NCBI GenBank assembly: GCA_018823025.1 | Contig: JAHJJI010000024.1 | Coordinates: forward strand, 1 to 64,000 | Direction of reading: 5' to 3' | From: Gammaproteobacteria bacterium | GTDB lineage: Bacteria; Pseudomonadota; Gammaproteobacteria; Burkholderiales; Sulfuricellaceae | Length of the DNA: 64,000 nt | Part shown: positions 14,243 to 23,267 of the stretch, one piece after another | Layout: each line of letters starts with the position of its first letter | Numbering within the stretch: position 1 is the first letter of the stretch | Made by a program: the position numbers and the translations under genes | Notes under the pieces: generated by a model | The model's input: the letters and a program-made list of their open reading frames with translations, nothing else | Told to the model about the DNA's origin: nothing | Database searches by the model: none

Positions 14243-14977
14243 TCAGGTGCGAGCGTGGGGTGCGCGCATAGCGAGTTCGAGTTTGGTCACGTAGCGCTGC
14301 AACAGTGACTGCTCATGTTGCGGAAGATCGATAAACTGGCAGCCGTAACGCCTGGCGTGATTGCCGTTCCTGAGCGTAATATCGGCTGAACTGCAGATAC
14401 GGATGTCGGATGTCAGTTCGCCGAATCCAGGCAAGTCGATGTGGCAACCTCCAAACAGGGCGCCTTCCTTGAGCGTTGGGGAAGAAACTTTCGTCAACAT
14501 GCCGATGCCGCCTACGCTGATGTCAGAAAGCGGGTTACGGGCGATTTCGCCATTGTTGAGCGCGATTTCGCATAGAACCGGTTTGCCAATGGGTGTAGGT
14601 ACGCGGAAGAGTTCGCGACGCTGAGGCCAGCGTATGGCTGAAGGAATCGGAATGGAAAACGCGGCGGCGCCTTCGAAGAGGCAGTGCTCGATTTGTGAGG
14701 AAACAAAGCTCACCGGTACGCCGGCATATACCGAGCTGAAATGTAGCCGTGAACAGGCCAGGATGCGCTGGGATATCGCTTCGTCGGAGACATCATCCAG
14801 AATCACCGTATCTTTTCCGACCTCCAGCAGGCAGGTGGAAAAAATATGGTAGCTGTTGTCAAAATGGCCCGTCATATGGCTGCGTTTTTTCTGCAGCTTG
14901 TTCAATAATGCCCGGATATCCGCTTCGCTGTTCAGCAGAAAGCGACTTTCTTGTTTGTCATCGAGTTGTTCAGTCAC
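14243..14977 (-). CDS. PilZ-domain protein, YcgR flagellar-brake type
   Basis: A 244-residue protein with an N-terminal YcgR-like beta domain (about 1-115) and a C-terminal PilZ domain. The PilZ c-di-GMP-binding motifs are intact: RRELFR (RxxxR) and LSDISVGGIGM (D/NxSxxG). In enterobacteria YcgR binds the flagellar motor when c-di-GMP is high. No flagellar gene is in this window; the MSHA-type pilus 28 kb away is another possible target. A Thr/Gln-rich acidic N-terminus (MTEQLDDKQESRF) precedes the first domain. Confidence 0.9.
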   Translation of the reverse strand: MTEQLDDKQESRFLLNSEADIRALLNKLQKKRSHMTGHFDNSYHIFSTCLLEVGKDTVILDDVSDEAISQRILACSRLHFSSVYAGVPVSFVSSQIEHCLFEGAAAFSIPIPSAIRWPQRRELFRVPTPIGKPVLCEIALNNGEIARNPLSDISVGGIGMLTKVSSPTLKEGALFGGCHIDLPGFGELTSDIRICSSADITLRNGNHARRYGCQFIDLPQHEQSLLQRYVTKLELAMRAPHART

Positions 14978-15357
14978 TTCTCACTCCATCCCTGTGGGTG
15001 CTGTGGGGCGTCTTAAAATAATGCGCCCTGATTTTTTATGTGTTGAGATTATATCAACCTGATGAAAATGAAAAGATTAAAATTTCATTTTGTTGTTTCG
15101 GCCCCCTGGATTAACAGTGCCTATCGATCATCGCATTTGTAAAGCATGGCCTGAATTGAGCCTGTATAAAGTAATAAGCAATATTTATACCCAATATGGA
15201 CAGGCTATATTTATCATTACGTTGCGATTTTTTATCAGACAAACTTTAATGAAAAGTGTAAAAAAAATCGACACTTTATCGACCTGTTTCTAGTTGTTCA
15301 GCGCGAGTGCCTTCGAAGGTGGGTACGGCAACAAGGGGCTCACCTGCGGGCTAGTAG
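14978..15357. other. AT-rich intergenic region without a visible gene
   Basis: About 380 bases between the PilZ gene and the tRNA promoter. It is markedly more AT-rich than its surroundings, with several A- and T-runs (for example TGTAAAAAAAATCGACAC near 15260). No ORF with coding character, no RNA gene and no repeat was found; it presumably holds the PilZ gene's promoter. Confidence 0.6.
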
Positions 15358-15386
15358 TTGAGTAATGAGCTGAACCATCGTAAAAT
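15358..15386 (+). promoter_or_regulatory. Promoter of tRNA-Gly
   Basis: TTGAGT at 15358-15363 and TAAAAT at 15381-15386 are separated by exactly 17 bases, 10 bases before the tRNA 5' end. Confidence 0.8.
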
Positions 15387-15396
15387 CTGCCCTCTT

Positions 15397-15470
15397 GCGG
15401 GTGTAGTTCAATGGCAGAACGGCAGCTTCCCAAGCTGCATACGAGGGTTCGATTCCCTTCACCCGCTCCA
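15397..15470 (+). tRNA. tRNA-Gly, anticodon CCC
   Basis: A complete 74-base cloverleaf. The acceptor arms GCGGGTG and CACCCGC pair fully, and CCA is encoded after discriminator T. The anticodon stem is GCAGC/GCTGC with loop TTCCCAA, so positions 34-36 are CCC and the tRNA reads GGG. The T arm contains GGTTCGATTCC. It lies 28 bases ahead of asmA and may share a transcript with it, as no terminator is seen between them. Confidence 0.97.
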
Positions 15471-15498
15471 GTCTTATTCCCACCTCAGGATGATGCCA

Positions 15499-17604
15499 AT
15501 GAACAAAACCCTGAAATACGGATTGCTTTTCGTCGGCGCCATACTGGTTGTATTCCTTGCCCTTATCGCACTGGTCGCCGCCACCTTCAACCCGAACGAT
15601 TACAAACCGTTGATCGTCAAGCTGGTGCAAGAGAAAAAACAGCGCACACTGAAGCTCGAAGGTGACATCAAGCTGACTTTTTTCCCCCGTATCGGCGCCG
15701 ATCTCGGCAAGCTTTCCTTAAGCGATCACGGTAGCGACAAGGAGTTCGCTGCCATCGACAGCGCTCGAGTTTCCCTCGCGCTGTTGCCGCTACTGAAGAA
15801 GCAACTGGTGGTGGATCGTATCCGGATAGACGGCGTCCGGGCCAGGCTGGTGCGCTACCCTGACGGCAGTACCAGCATCGACGATCTGTTAAAGAAGGAG
15901 GAGGAAGAGTCAGAGCAGTTCAAGTTCGACATCGAAGGCGTCAGCATCACCCGTGCAGCATTTTCTTTCGATGACCGGATGGCCGGACGGAAGCTGGATA
16001 TTTCCGGCCTGGAATTTGAATCCGGACGGCTGGCCAACAATCAGCCCGGCAAGATCGACCTCAAATTTACCTTGCAGGGCGACAAGCCGAAGATCAATGC
16101 TCAGGTGGCGATAACTAGCGGCCTGCTGTTCGACATCGAGGCCAAGGCCGTCGCCCTGGATGGTCTGACGGTTTCCCTGGCTGGCAAGCGTGGTGACGAT
16201 GGCATGGAGATTAGTCTGATCTCGCCGAAATTCGAATTGGGGCCTGAGCGTGTTGCCGGCAAGCTTGATCTGACCGCAAAGATGACGCAGGCCAAGGGTA
16301 ACCTGAATCTGGCACTGAGTGTCCCTGCGCTGACCGGCAAAGGTAACGTTTTTAGAGCCGAAACAATCACCTTGGACGTCATCGGCCAGCAAGGCGAGAA
16401 CACCATCAAGAGCCGGATCGCCAGCCCATTCAGCGCCAATCTTGATACGCGTCAGTTCAGTCTGGACAAACTCGTGGCTAGCTTTGATCTCAGCGGTCCG
16501 GCCATGACTAAAGCCCTCGACGTGAATCTGGGTGGTGTGGCCAGGATCGATCTGGACAAGCAGGATGTGCGTCTGGACCTGTCCGGCAAACTCGACGAAA
16601 GCAAACTCAAGGTCAAGCTCGGCATCAGCCATTTCGATGCGCCGGCCTATGATTTCGATATCGCTATCGACCAGCTCGATATCGACCGCTATTTGCCGCC
16701 GGGCAAGCCGGAAGATAAGGCCAGGCAACCTGAGAAGCCGCTGGATTTCGGCTTCCTGAAAAATCTCAACGCCAATGGTCGGCTCAGCATCGGCGCGCTC
16801 AAGGTCGCCAACATCAAGTCCTCCAACATCAAGCTCAACGTCAAGGCGGATGGAGGCAATCTGAACGTCGCGCCGATTTCGGCGAATTTCTACCAGGGGA
16901 CATTGAATGGCGCGATCTCCCTGCATGGCGCCGGAACGCCCCGCGTGGCGTTGAAGCAGAACCTAGTAGGGGTCAGCGTCGGACCGATGCTGAAAGACGC
17001 GGCCAATGTCGACATGCTGGAAGGGCATGGCAACGTGGCACTCGACGTCAGCGGCCAAGGCACCACCGTCAGCGCCATGAAGAAAGCGCTGCAGGGCAGT
17101 GCCGCGCTCAATCTGCACGACGGCGCGCTGAAAGGCGTCAACATCGCCGGCGCAATCCGCAATGCTCAAGCCAAGTTCGGTTCGCTTCAGGGGGTAAGCA
17201 ACCAGACCTCCAACGCCGCCGACAAGACCGATTTTTCCGAGCTGAAAGCCAGTTTCCGGATCAACAACGGCGTTGCCCACAACGAGGATCTTTCCGCCAA
17301 ATCGCCGTTGCTGCGCCTGGCCGGCAATGGTGACGTGAACATCGGCGAGAGCTCGATGAATTATCTCGCCAAGGCAACGGTGGTCGCTTCATTGGAGGGC
17401 CAGGGCGGCAAGGAGCTGACCGCGCTCAAGGGTATGACCGTGCCGGTGCGCATCACCGGACCTTTCGCCGGGCTGAAATATAGTCTGGATTTCAATGCCA
17501 TGGCCTCTGAGGCGGTGAAGCAGAAGGTCGAACAGAAGAAAGAAGAAATCAAATCGCGCCTTGGCGAAGAACTGAAGAGCGGTCTCAAGGGGCTGTTCAA
17601 GTAA
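15499..17604 (+). CDS. AsmA family protein
   Basis: A 701-residue protein of the AsmA/bridge-like lipid transfer superfamily. It has one N-terminal membrane anchor (LLFVGAILVVFLALIALVAA) followed by FNPNDYKPLIVKLVQEKKQRTLKLEGDIKL, the usual AsmA start, then long periplasmic beta-rich sequence. The C-terminus has the AsmA-like ANVDMLEGHGNVALDVSGQG and repeated GVAHNEDLSAKSPLLRLAGNGDV blocks. These proteins are thought to support lipid traffic to the outer membrane. The track ORF begins upstream of the tRNA; the ATG at 15499 is chosen because AGG precedes it at a suitable distance (15490 and 15493 are alternatives). It ends in a lysine-rich helix. Confidence 0.92.
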   Translation: MNKTLKYGLLFVGAILVVFLALIALVAATFNPNDYKPLIVKLVQEKKQRTLKLEGDIKLTFFPRIGADLGKLSLSDHGSDKEFAAIDSARVSLALLPLLKKQLVVDRIRIDGVRARLVRYPDGSTSIDDLLKKEEEESEQFKFDIEGVSITRAAFSFDDRMAGRKLDISGLEFESGRLANNQPGKIDLKFTLQGDKPKINAQVAITSGLLFDIEAKAVALDGLTVSLAGKRGDDGMEISLISPKFELGPERVAGKLDLTAKMTQAKGNLNLALSVPALTGKGNVFRAETITLDVIGQQGENTIKSRIASPFSANLDTRQFSLDKLVASFDLSGPAMTKALDVNLGGVARIDLDKQDVRLDLSGKLDESKLKVKLGISHFDAPAYDFDIAIDQLDIDRYLPPGKPEDKARQPEKPLDFGFLKNLNANGRLSIGALKVANIKSSNIKLNVKADGGNLNVAPISANFYQGTLNGAISLHGAGTPRVALKQNLVGVSVGPMLKDAANVDMLEGHGNVALDVSGQGTTVSAMKKALQGSAALNLHDGALKGVNIAGAIRNAQAKFGSLQGVSNQTSNAADKTDFSELKASFRINNGVAHNEDLSAKSPLLRLAGNGDVNIGESSMNYLAKATVVASLEGQGGKELTALKGMTVPVRITGPFAGLKYSLDFNAMASEAVKQKVEQKKEEIKSRLGEELKSGLKGLFK

Positions 17605-17615
17605 GCCAAGAGTCC

Positions 17616-18638
17616 ATGAAGGATTTCTCACAGCGCCTGATCGAGTGGCAGAAACATCATGGCCGGCATGGCCTGCCTTGGCAGCAGACTCGTGATCCTT
17701 ACTCGGTGTGGCTGTCGGAAATCATGCTGCAGCAGACCCAGGTTAGCAGCGTCATCCCCTATTACCAGCGCTTTCTGGCGCGATTTCCCGATATTTCTAC
17801 CCTCGCTGCCGCCTCTCAGGACGAGGTGCTTGCCCACTGGAGCGGGCTAGGATATTACGCTCGAGGACGCAACCTGCACCGTGCCGCGCAGGTCGTGGTG
17901 GCGCAGCATGGCGGCATTTTTCCGTCTGATCCTGAGTGGGTCGTGGCCTTGCCCGGCATCGGTCGCTCCACCGCTGCCGCGATCCTGGCTTTTTCCTTCG
18001 GCCAGCGCCGAGCCATTCTGGATGGCAACGTCAAGCGCGTGCTGGCGCGCTGTTTCGGCATCGCCGGCTATCCCGGCACCAAGGCGGTGGAGAACCGGTT
18101 GTGGCAGCAGGCCGATGCACTGTTGCCTGAATCCGGCATCGAAACCTATACCCAGGCCTTGATGGATCTGGGCGCCACGGTGTGCACCCGCAAACCTTCC
18201 TGTGCCGATTGCCCTCTTGGTTCCGTCTGTGTCGCCTACAATGAAAAGCGGGTGGCAGAACTGCCGGAAACCAAACCGCGCAAGCCGCTGCCGCAGAAGG
18301 AAACCGCCATGCTGGTCCTGCTGCGCCAGGGCGAGGTTTACCTGGAAAAGCGGCCATCCACCGGCATCTGGGGCGGCATGTGGAGTTTGCCTGAGGCACC
18401 GGTCATGGAGACAGATTCGCTGGCTCGTCTCGGCATGGTCGGTGCGGAAGTCAGTCCGCTACCTGAACGGCAACATACCTTCACCCATTTTCGTCTGCAT
18501 ATCGTGCCGCGGGTATTCGAGGTGACGGCGCTGCAGCCCGGCTTGCACGAGCCGGGCGGGCTGTGGCTCACGCTAGCCGATGCGATGGGTGCGGCGCTAC
18601 CCAAGCCGGTGCGGGAGATTTTGACAGGGCTTGTCTAA
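17616..18638 (+). CDS. mutY: A/G-specific adenine glycosylase MutY
   Basis: MutY removes adenine mispaired with 8-oxoguanine. This 340-residue enzyme has the N-terminal LPWQQTRDPYSVWLSEIMLQQTQV block, the helix-hairpin-helix LPGIGRSTAAAILAF, the catalytic ILDGNVKRVLAR and a C-terminal NUDIX-like domain (TAMLVLLRQGEVYLEKRPSTGIWGGMWSLPE). The iron-sulfur cysteines are CTRKPSCADCPLGSVC: the first spacing is five residues instead of the common six. It begins 11 bases after asmA and ends just before a nonamer repeat. Confidence 0.95.
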   Translation: MKDFSQRLIEWQKHHGRHGLPWQQTRDPYSVWLSEIMLQQTQVSSVIPYYQRFLARFPDISTLAAASQDEVLAHWSGLGYYARGRNLHRAAQVVVAQHGGIFPSDPEWVVALPGIGRSTAAAILAFSFGQRRAILDGNVKRVLARCFGIAGYPGTKAVENRLWQQADALLPESGIETYTQALMDLGATVCTRKPSCADCPLGSVCVAYNEKRVAELPETKPRKPLPQKETAMLVLLRQGEVYLEKRPSTGIWGGMWSLPEAPVMETDSLARLGMVGAEVSPLPERQHTFTHFRLHIVPRVFEVTALQPGLHEPGGLWLTLADAMGAALPKPVREILTGLV

Positions 18639-18651
18639 GGGCTAAAGCTTT

Positions 18652-18730
18652 TGAACCGCAGAGACGCCGAGTAACCGCGTGGTTTTTCGGGTTTTTTCTC
18701 GGCGTCTCCGCGCCTCTGCGGTGAACCGTT
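18652..18730. repeat. Nonamer-type inverted repeat (family R2, copy a)
   Basis: AACCGCAGAGACGCCGAGTAA on the left is answered by CGGCGTCTCCGCGCCTCTGCGGT on the right across a short loop. It is related to copies at 21459, 31937 and 63850. It lies between mutY and the P-type ATPase gene and could act as a hairpin in the transcript. Confidence 0.8.
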
Positions 18731-18750
18731 TTTTTAGAGTTAAAGCATAT

Positions 18751-21459
18751 ATGACCGAACCGACCATATCCTTGCTGGAAAAGCACTGGCATCACCTGTC
18801 GTCCAACGAGGTCGCCGAGCTGCTTGACAGTGATCTGGTGCACGGCCTGAATGCCGATGAAGTACGGCGGCGGAGAGAGTCCTTCGGCGCCAACCTGCTT
18901 ACCCCCAAGGCAGGCAAGTCGGCCTGGCTGCGTTTCCTGCTCCAGTTCCACCAGCCCCTGATTTATATCCTGCTTGCCGCCGCCGCGATTACCGCCTTTC
19001 TTCATGAATGGGTGGATTCCGGCGTGATTTTCGGCGTGGTGCTGATCAATGCGGTGATCGGTTTTATCCAGGAATCCAGGGCAGAGGATGCGATTGCAGC
19101 GCTGGCTCGGATGGCGGCGAGCGCTACCATAGTGTTGCGTGACGGCATCAAGCAACCGCTGCCTGCTGCCGAGCTGGTACCTGGTGATATCGTGCTGCTC
19201 GCCCCCGGCGACAAGGTGCCGGCCGATCTGCGCCTGTTCCATGCACGCGAACTGATGACTGACGAGTCGGCGCTGACCGGGGAATCCCTGCCGGTGCTTA
19301 AGCATACTGCGCACATTGAGAAGGATGCTGTTCTGGCTGATCGCGCCAATATGGCTTATGCGGGCACATTGGTCACCAGCGGACATGGGGCGGGGATCGT
19401 GGTGGCGACCGGAGACATCACCGAGACCGGCCGCATTTCGCGCCTGATCGCCCATGCCACGGACTTGTCCACGCCGCTGACGCGCAAGATGAAGCATTTC
19501 AGCGCGGTCATGATGGTGGCGATTCTCGGCCTGGCGGCATTCACCTTTGCCGTCGGCACCTGGCGCGGCGAACCGCCGGTGGAAATGCTGATGGCTGCGG
19601 TTGCGCTGGCGGTGGGCGCGATTCCCGAGGGTCTGCCGGCGGCAATCACCATCACCCTGGCCATCGGCGTGTCGCGCATGGCGCGGCGCCGCGCCATCAT
19701 TCGCAAGCTGCCGGCGGTGGAAACGCTGGGCGGTGCGACGGTGATCTGCTCCGACAAGACCGGCACGCTCACCGAGAACCAGATGACAGTGCAGGAAATC
19801 CATGCAGGCGGAGAGATTTTTCGCGTGAGCGGCAGTGGCTATGCGGCAACGGGGGAGATTAGCCACAACGGAGAAAGAGTGGAAACGCGGGGCGTTCTGC
19901 GTGAATGCCTGCTCGCCGGGGTGCTGTGCAACGATGCGGCACTGGTCGAGCGCGATGGCCGCCGCGAGGTTGCCGGCGATCCGACCGAGGGCGCCTTGCT
20001 GGTGGCGGCGGAAAAGGGCGGTCTGGCGCTGGGCGAAATACATGCGGATTATCCGCGCCGCGATGAGCTGCCCTTCGATTCGCGCTACCAGTACATGGCG
20101 ACGCTGCACGAAGTACGGGATGGCGGGCAGGTCATCTACGTCAAGGGGGCGATGGAAAAGATCCTTGAGCGCGCCGTTGCCATGCTCGACGCGGATGGGA
20201 TTGAAGTTGTGCTCGACTCGGTTCAGATCGAGACTCACGCGCATGCCATGGCCTCGCGCGGGCTGCGTGTGCTGGCGCTGGCCAAGGGCGTTGCAGAAGA
20301 GGGGCAGGCGCTCAAGCATAGTCATCTCGACCGGCTGGTATTCATTGGCTTGCAGGGCATGATCGACCCGCCTCGACCGGAGGCGATTGCGGCGGTGAAG
20401 GCGTGCCACAACGCGGGCATCGCGGTAAAGATGATTACCGGCGACCATGCGGTCACTGCCGCTGCCATCGCGGTTCACCTGGGTCTGCGTCAAAAGGAAG
20501 GAGGGCTGCCGCTGACCGGCCGGCAGATCGCCGATCTCTCCGATGAAGAACTGCGTAGCGCAGTGCTGAAAACCACGGTGTTTGCCCGAGTGGAGCCGGA
20601 ACAGAAGCTGCGCCTGGTCGAGGCTCTGCAAGCCGGAGGTCAGATCGTGGCGATGACCGGCGACGGCGTCAACGATGCACCCGCCCTGAAGCAGGCGGAT
20701 ATCGGAATCGCCATGGGTCTCTCCGGCACCGAGGTGGCGAAAGAGGCCGCCGACATGCTGCTCACCGACGACAATTTTGCCTCGATCGAGGCCGCGGTGG
20801 AAGAAGGGCGCGGGGTGTTCGACAACCTCATCAAGTTCATTACCTGGACCCTGCCGACCAATTTCGGCGAGGGCCTGGTCATCCTGACCGCGATCGTCTT
20901 CGGCGCCACCCTGCCGATTACGCCGCTGCAAATTTTGTGGATCAACATGACCACCGCTGGCGTGCTGGGCCTGATGCTGGCCTTCGAGCCCATCGACAAA
21001 AACATCATGCAACGCCCGCCGCGCCACCCTGCGGCACCGATCCTGACCACCGAATTGATGTGGCGCATTTTGCTGGTCAGCCTGCTGCTGCTGGGCGGGG
21101 CTTACGGTTTGTTCCTGTGGGAGCTTGAAACCGGTGCAAGCCTGGAGCAGGCCCGCACCGTGGCGGTGAACGTGTTTGTGATGGGCGAGCTGTTCTATCT
21201 GTTCAACTGCCGTTCGATGACCCATTCGCCCTTCCATGTCGGCTTTTTTTCCAACCCTTTGCTGTGGTTCGGCGTGATAGGCATGATAACGTTGCAGCTG
21301 TTTTTTACCTATGCGCCGGTGATGAACCATTTGTTCGCCAGCGCGCCGATCGGCCTGGACGATTGGGCGCGGATCGTGGCGGTCGGGCTGATTATCTATT
21401 TCGTCATCGAGGTGGAAAAAGCCTGGCGGCGGGGTAAACTTAAACCTATAAAAAGTTGA
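18751..21459 (+). CDS. P-type cation-transporting ATPase, P2 (calcium-pump-like) type
   Basis: A 902-residue pump. An N-terminal cation-ATPase domain (HHLSSNEVAELLDSDLVHGL) leads to the actuator TGES motif (DESALTGESLPV). The transmembrane PEGLP motif of P2-type pumps is in AIPEGLPAAITITLAIGVSRM, phosphorylation occurs at CSDKTGTLTENQMTV (Asp about 335), and the hinge is MTGDGVNDAPALKQADIGIAMG. There are four hydrophobic hairpins plus a C-terminal group of helices. Ca2+ is the most likely ion from the PEGLP motif and overall style, but Mn2+, Mg2+ or Na+ cannot be excluded. The start at 18751 fits the family; the track's extra 24 residues come from repeat R2a. Repeats of the same family flank the gene on both sides. 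Confidence 0.92.
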   Translation: MTEPTISLLEKHWHHLSSNEVAELLDSDLVHGLNADEVRRRRESFGANLLTPKAGKSAWLRFLLQFHQPLIYILLAAAAITAFLHEWVDSGVIFGVVLINAVIGFIQESRAEDAIAALARMAASATIVLRDGIKQPLPAAELVPGDIVLLAPGDKVPADLRLFHARELMTDESALTGESLPVLKHTAHIEKDAVLADRANMAYAGTLVTSGHGAGIVVATGDITETGRISRLIAHATDLSTPLTRKMKHFSAVMMVAILGLAAFTFAVGTWRGEPPVEMLMAAVALAVGAIPEGLPAAITITLAIGVSRMARRRAIIRKLPAVETLGGATVICSDKTGTLTENQMTVQEIHAGGEIFRVSGSGYAATGEISHNGERVETRGVLRECLLAGVLCNDAALVERDGRREVAGDPTEGALLVAAEKGGLALGEIHADYPRRDELPFDSRYQYMATLHEVRDGGQVIYVKGAMEKILERAVAMLDADGIEVVLDSVQIETHAHAMASRGLRVLALAKGVAEEGQALKHSHLDRLVFIGLQGMIDPPRPEAIAAVKACHNAGIAVKMITGDHAVTAAAIAVHLGLRQKEGGLPLTGRQIADLSDEELRSAVLKTTVFARVEPEQKLRLVEALQAGGQIVAMTGDGVNDAPALKQADIGIAMGLSGTEVAKEAADMLLTDDNFASIEAAVEEGRGVFDNLIKFITWTLPTNFGEGLVILTAIVFGATLPITPLQILWINMTTAGVLGLMLAFEPIDKNIMQRPPRHPAAPILTTELMWRILLVSLLLLGGAYGLFLWELETGASLEQARTVAVNVFVMGELFYLFNCRSMTHSPFHVGFFSNPLLWFGVIGMITLQLFFTYAPVMNHLFASAPIGLDDWARIVAVGLIIYFVIEVEKAWRRGKLKPIKS

Positions 21460-21593
21460 ACCGCAAAGGACGCAAGGGACGCGAAGGAATTCAAAGGCTT
21501 GAACAACTTAATCTCTATTTTCCCGATGGGTAATGCATCGCAATCTATTAAGCCATTGTTTTACCTTGCGAACCTTCGCGTCCTTTGCGGTGA
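21459..21593. repeat. Nonamer-type inverted repeat (family R2, copy b)
   Basis: The left arm has three nine-base units (CCGCAAAGG ACGCAAGGG ACGCGAAGG). The right arm is their complement (CGAACCTTCGCGTCCTTTGCGG), with about 75 bases of AT-richer loop between. It is directly after the ATPase stop codon and before tatD. Confidence 0.85.
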
Positions 21594-21612
21594 AATGCCG
21601 TTTTCAGGTTAA

Positions 21613-22380
21613 ATGATGCTGATCGACACTCACTGCCATCTTGATGCTGCCGAATTCGACGCCGACCGCGACGACGTAGCGGCACGCGCACACGCTGCGG
21701 GGGTCGAGGCAATCGTGGTTCCTGGCGTGGAGCGCGCCGGTTTCGCCAAGTTGCTGGCGACGTGCGCGCGCTACCCCGGCTGCGTCCCGGCGCTGGGCAT
21801 ACATCCGATGTACGTGGATGGCGCGCAGCCCGAAGATCTGACGACTCTGCGCGAGATGATCGTTATGCACCACCCGGTTGCTATCGGTGAAATCGGCCTG
21901 GATTTTTTTGTCCCGGATTACGACCGTGAACGTCAGGAATTTTACTTCACCGAGCAGCTGAAAATCGCACGGGAATTCGACCTGCCGGTGCTGCTGCACA
22001 TTCGCCGGGCGCAGGATACGGTGCTGAAATTTCTGCGCCTTGCCAAGGTGAAAGGCGGTATCGCCCATGCCTTCAACGGCAGCCACCAGCAGGCGGAGGA
22101 ATTCATCAAACTGGGATTCAAGCTCGGCTTCGGCGGTGCCATGACTTACGATCGCGCCACCAAACTGCGCGAGCTTGCCGCTACACTGCCGCTGGACAGT
22201 ATCGTGCTCGAAACCGATGCGCCAGACATTCCGCCAGCGTTCATCGGCAAGGCGCGCAACAGCCCGGAATATTTGCCGCGCATCGCCGAGACTCTGGCGG
22301 AATTGCGCGGGATGCCCGTCGCCGAGGTAGTGGAGGCGACTACGGCCAATGCCAAGGCAATCCTGAAAGGTCTGGCGTGA
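21613..22380 (+). CDS. TatD-family metal-dependent hydrolase
   Basis: A 255-residue TIM-barrel hydrolase with the N-terminal metal site IDTHCHLDAAEF, then PALGIHPMYV, AIGEIGLDFF, LLHIRRAQDT, HAFNGSHQQAEEFI and the closing LETDAPDIPP. TatD proteins have 3'-5' DNA exonuclease activity in E. coli; this sequence is closer to the YjjV/TatD branch, and its true substrate is uncertain. The cation efflux gene downstream starts within its stop codon. Confidence 0.92.
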   Translation: MMLIDTHCHLDAAEFDADRDDVAARAHAAGVEAIVVPGVERAGFAKLLATCARYPGCVPALGIHPMYVDGAQPEDLTTLREMIVMHHPVAIGEIGLDFFVPDYDRERQEFYFTEQLKIAREFDLPVLLHIRRAQDTVLKFLRLAKVKGGIAHAFNGSHQQAEEFIKLGFKLGFGGAMTYDRATKLRELAATLPLDSIVLETDAPDIPPAFIGKARNSPEYLPRIAETLAELRGMPVAEVVEATTANAKAILKGLA

Positions 22381-23258
22381 GGAAAGAAGCCACCCTGCGC
22401 ATGGCGTATTTGTCGATCGCGACCTCGATCGCGACGATGGCACTGAAATTCGGCGCTTTTTTTCTCACCGGTTCGGTGAGCCTGCTCTCCGATGCCGTCG
22501 AATCGCTGGTCAACCTTGCTGCCGGCCTGATTGCTCTGGCGGCGCTGATCATTGCTTCCCGTCCCGCAGATGTCGATCACGCCTACGGTCACGACAAGGC
22601 GGAATACTTTTCCAGTGGTGCCGAAGGCGCACTGATCCTGGTTGCGGCGGTATCAATAATCTATGCGGCGGTAGGTCGCTTCCTGCATCCTGTTGCGCTG
22701 GAAAACCTCGGCCTCGGCCTGACGGTCTCGTTGCTTGCGGCAGTGCTCAATTTTGCCACGGCACGGGCCATGTTGAAGGTGGCAACCCAGTACGACAGCA
22801 TCACGCTGGAAGCGGATGCCAAACACCTGATGACCGACGTCTGGACCTCGGTAGGCGTAGTGGCGGGTCTGGGTGTGGTGATGTTTGCGCCACCATCGTG
22901 GCAGATCCTCGATCCGCTGATGGCGGTGGCGGTGGGGCTCAACATCATCTTCACCGGGTTCCATCTGTTGCGGCGTTCCTGGAGCGGATTGATGGATGCT
23001 GCACTGCCCGTTGATGAAATAGGTCAGATCGAGACAGAGATCGGTAAATTATTGCCCAGTGGCGCCTCCTTTCACGACCTGCGTACACGTAAATCCGGTT
23101 CGCGCCGTTTCATCGATTTTCACCTGCTGGTGCCGGGCGCAAGTACGGTGAACGAGGCACATGCCCTGTGCGACCGGATCGAAGAAGCACTCGAGCGTAC
23201 CCTACCCAACACCGCAGTGACGATCCATGTCGAGCCGCTGGAAACGCATCAACAATAA
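22377..23258 (+). CDS. Cation diffusion facilitator family transporter
   Basis: A 293-residue inner-membrane divalent-metal/proton antiporter. The first metal-site helix reads LLSDAVESLVNLAAG, the second LEADAKHLMTDVWTS, with the HxxxD and DxxxD pairs typical of CDF proteins (also VDHAYGHDKAEYFSSG). Six hydrophobic segments are followed by a cytoplasmic CDF C-terminal domain ending VTIHVEPLE. The GTG start overlaps the tatD TGA by 4 bases, so the two are coupled. The metal is not predictable here; Zn2+, Fe2+ or Mn2+ are usual. Confidence 0.93.
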   Translation: MRKEATLRMAYLSIATSIATMALKFGAFFLTGSVSLLSDAVESLVNLAAGLIALAALIIASRPADVDHAYGHDKAEYFSSGAEGALILVAAVSIIYAAVGRFLHPVALENLGLGLTVSLLAAVLNFATARAMLKVATQYDSITLEADAKHLMTDVWTSVGVVAGLGVVMFAPPSWQILDPLMAVAVGLNIIFTGFHLLRRSWSGLMDAALPVDEIGQIETEIGKLLPSGASFHDLRTRKSGSRRFIDFHLLVPGASTVNEAHALCDRIEEALERTLPNTAVTIHVEPLETHQQ

Positions 23259-23267
23259 TGGAATCTC

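Noticed and set aside
18163-18240. Frameshift or loss of the iron-sulfur cluster in MutY
   Set aside because: The first cysteine spacing is one residue shorter than usual, but all four Cys are present and the rest of the enzyme is intact; probably a natural variant.
18568-21330. 920-aa minus-strand ORF over the P-type ATPase
   Set aside because: It lies antisense to a gene with all P-type ATPase motifs. Its product is rich in His, Gln, Arg and Gly as expected for the complement of GC-rich coding DNA, and has no recognisable domain.
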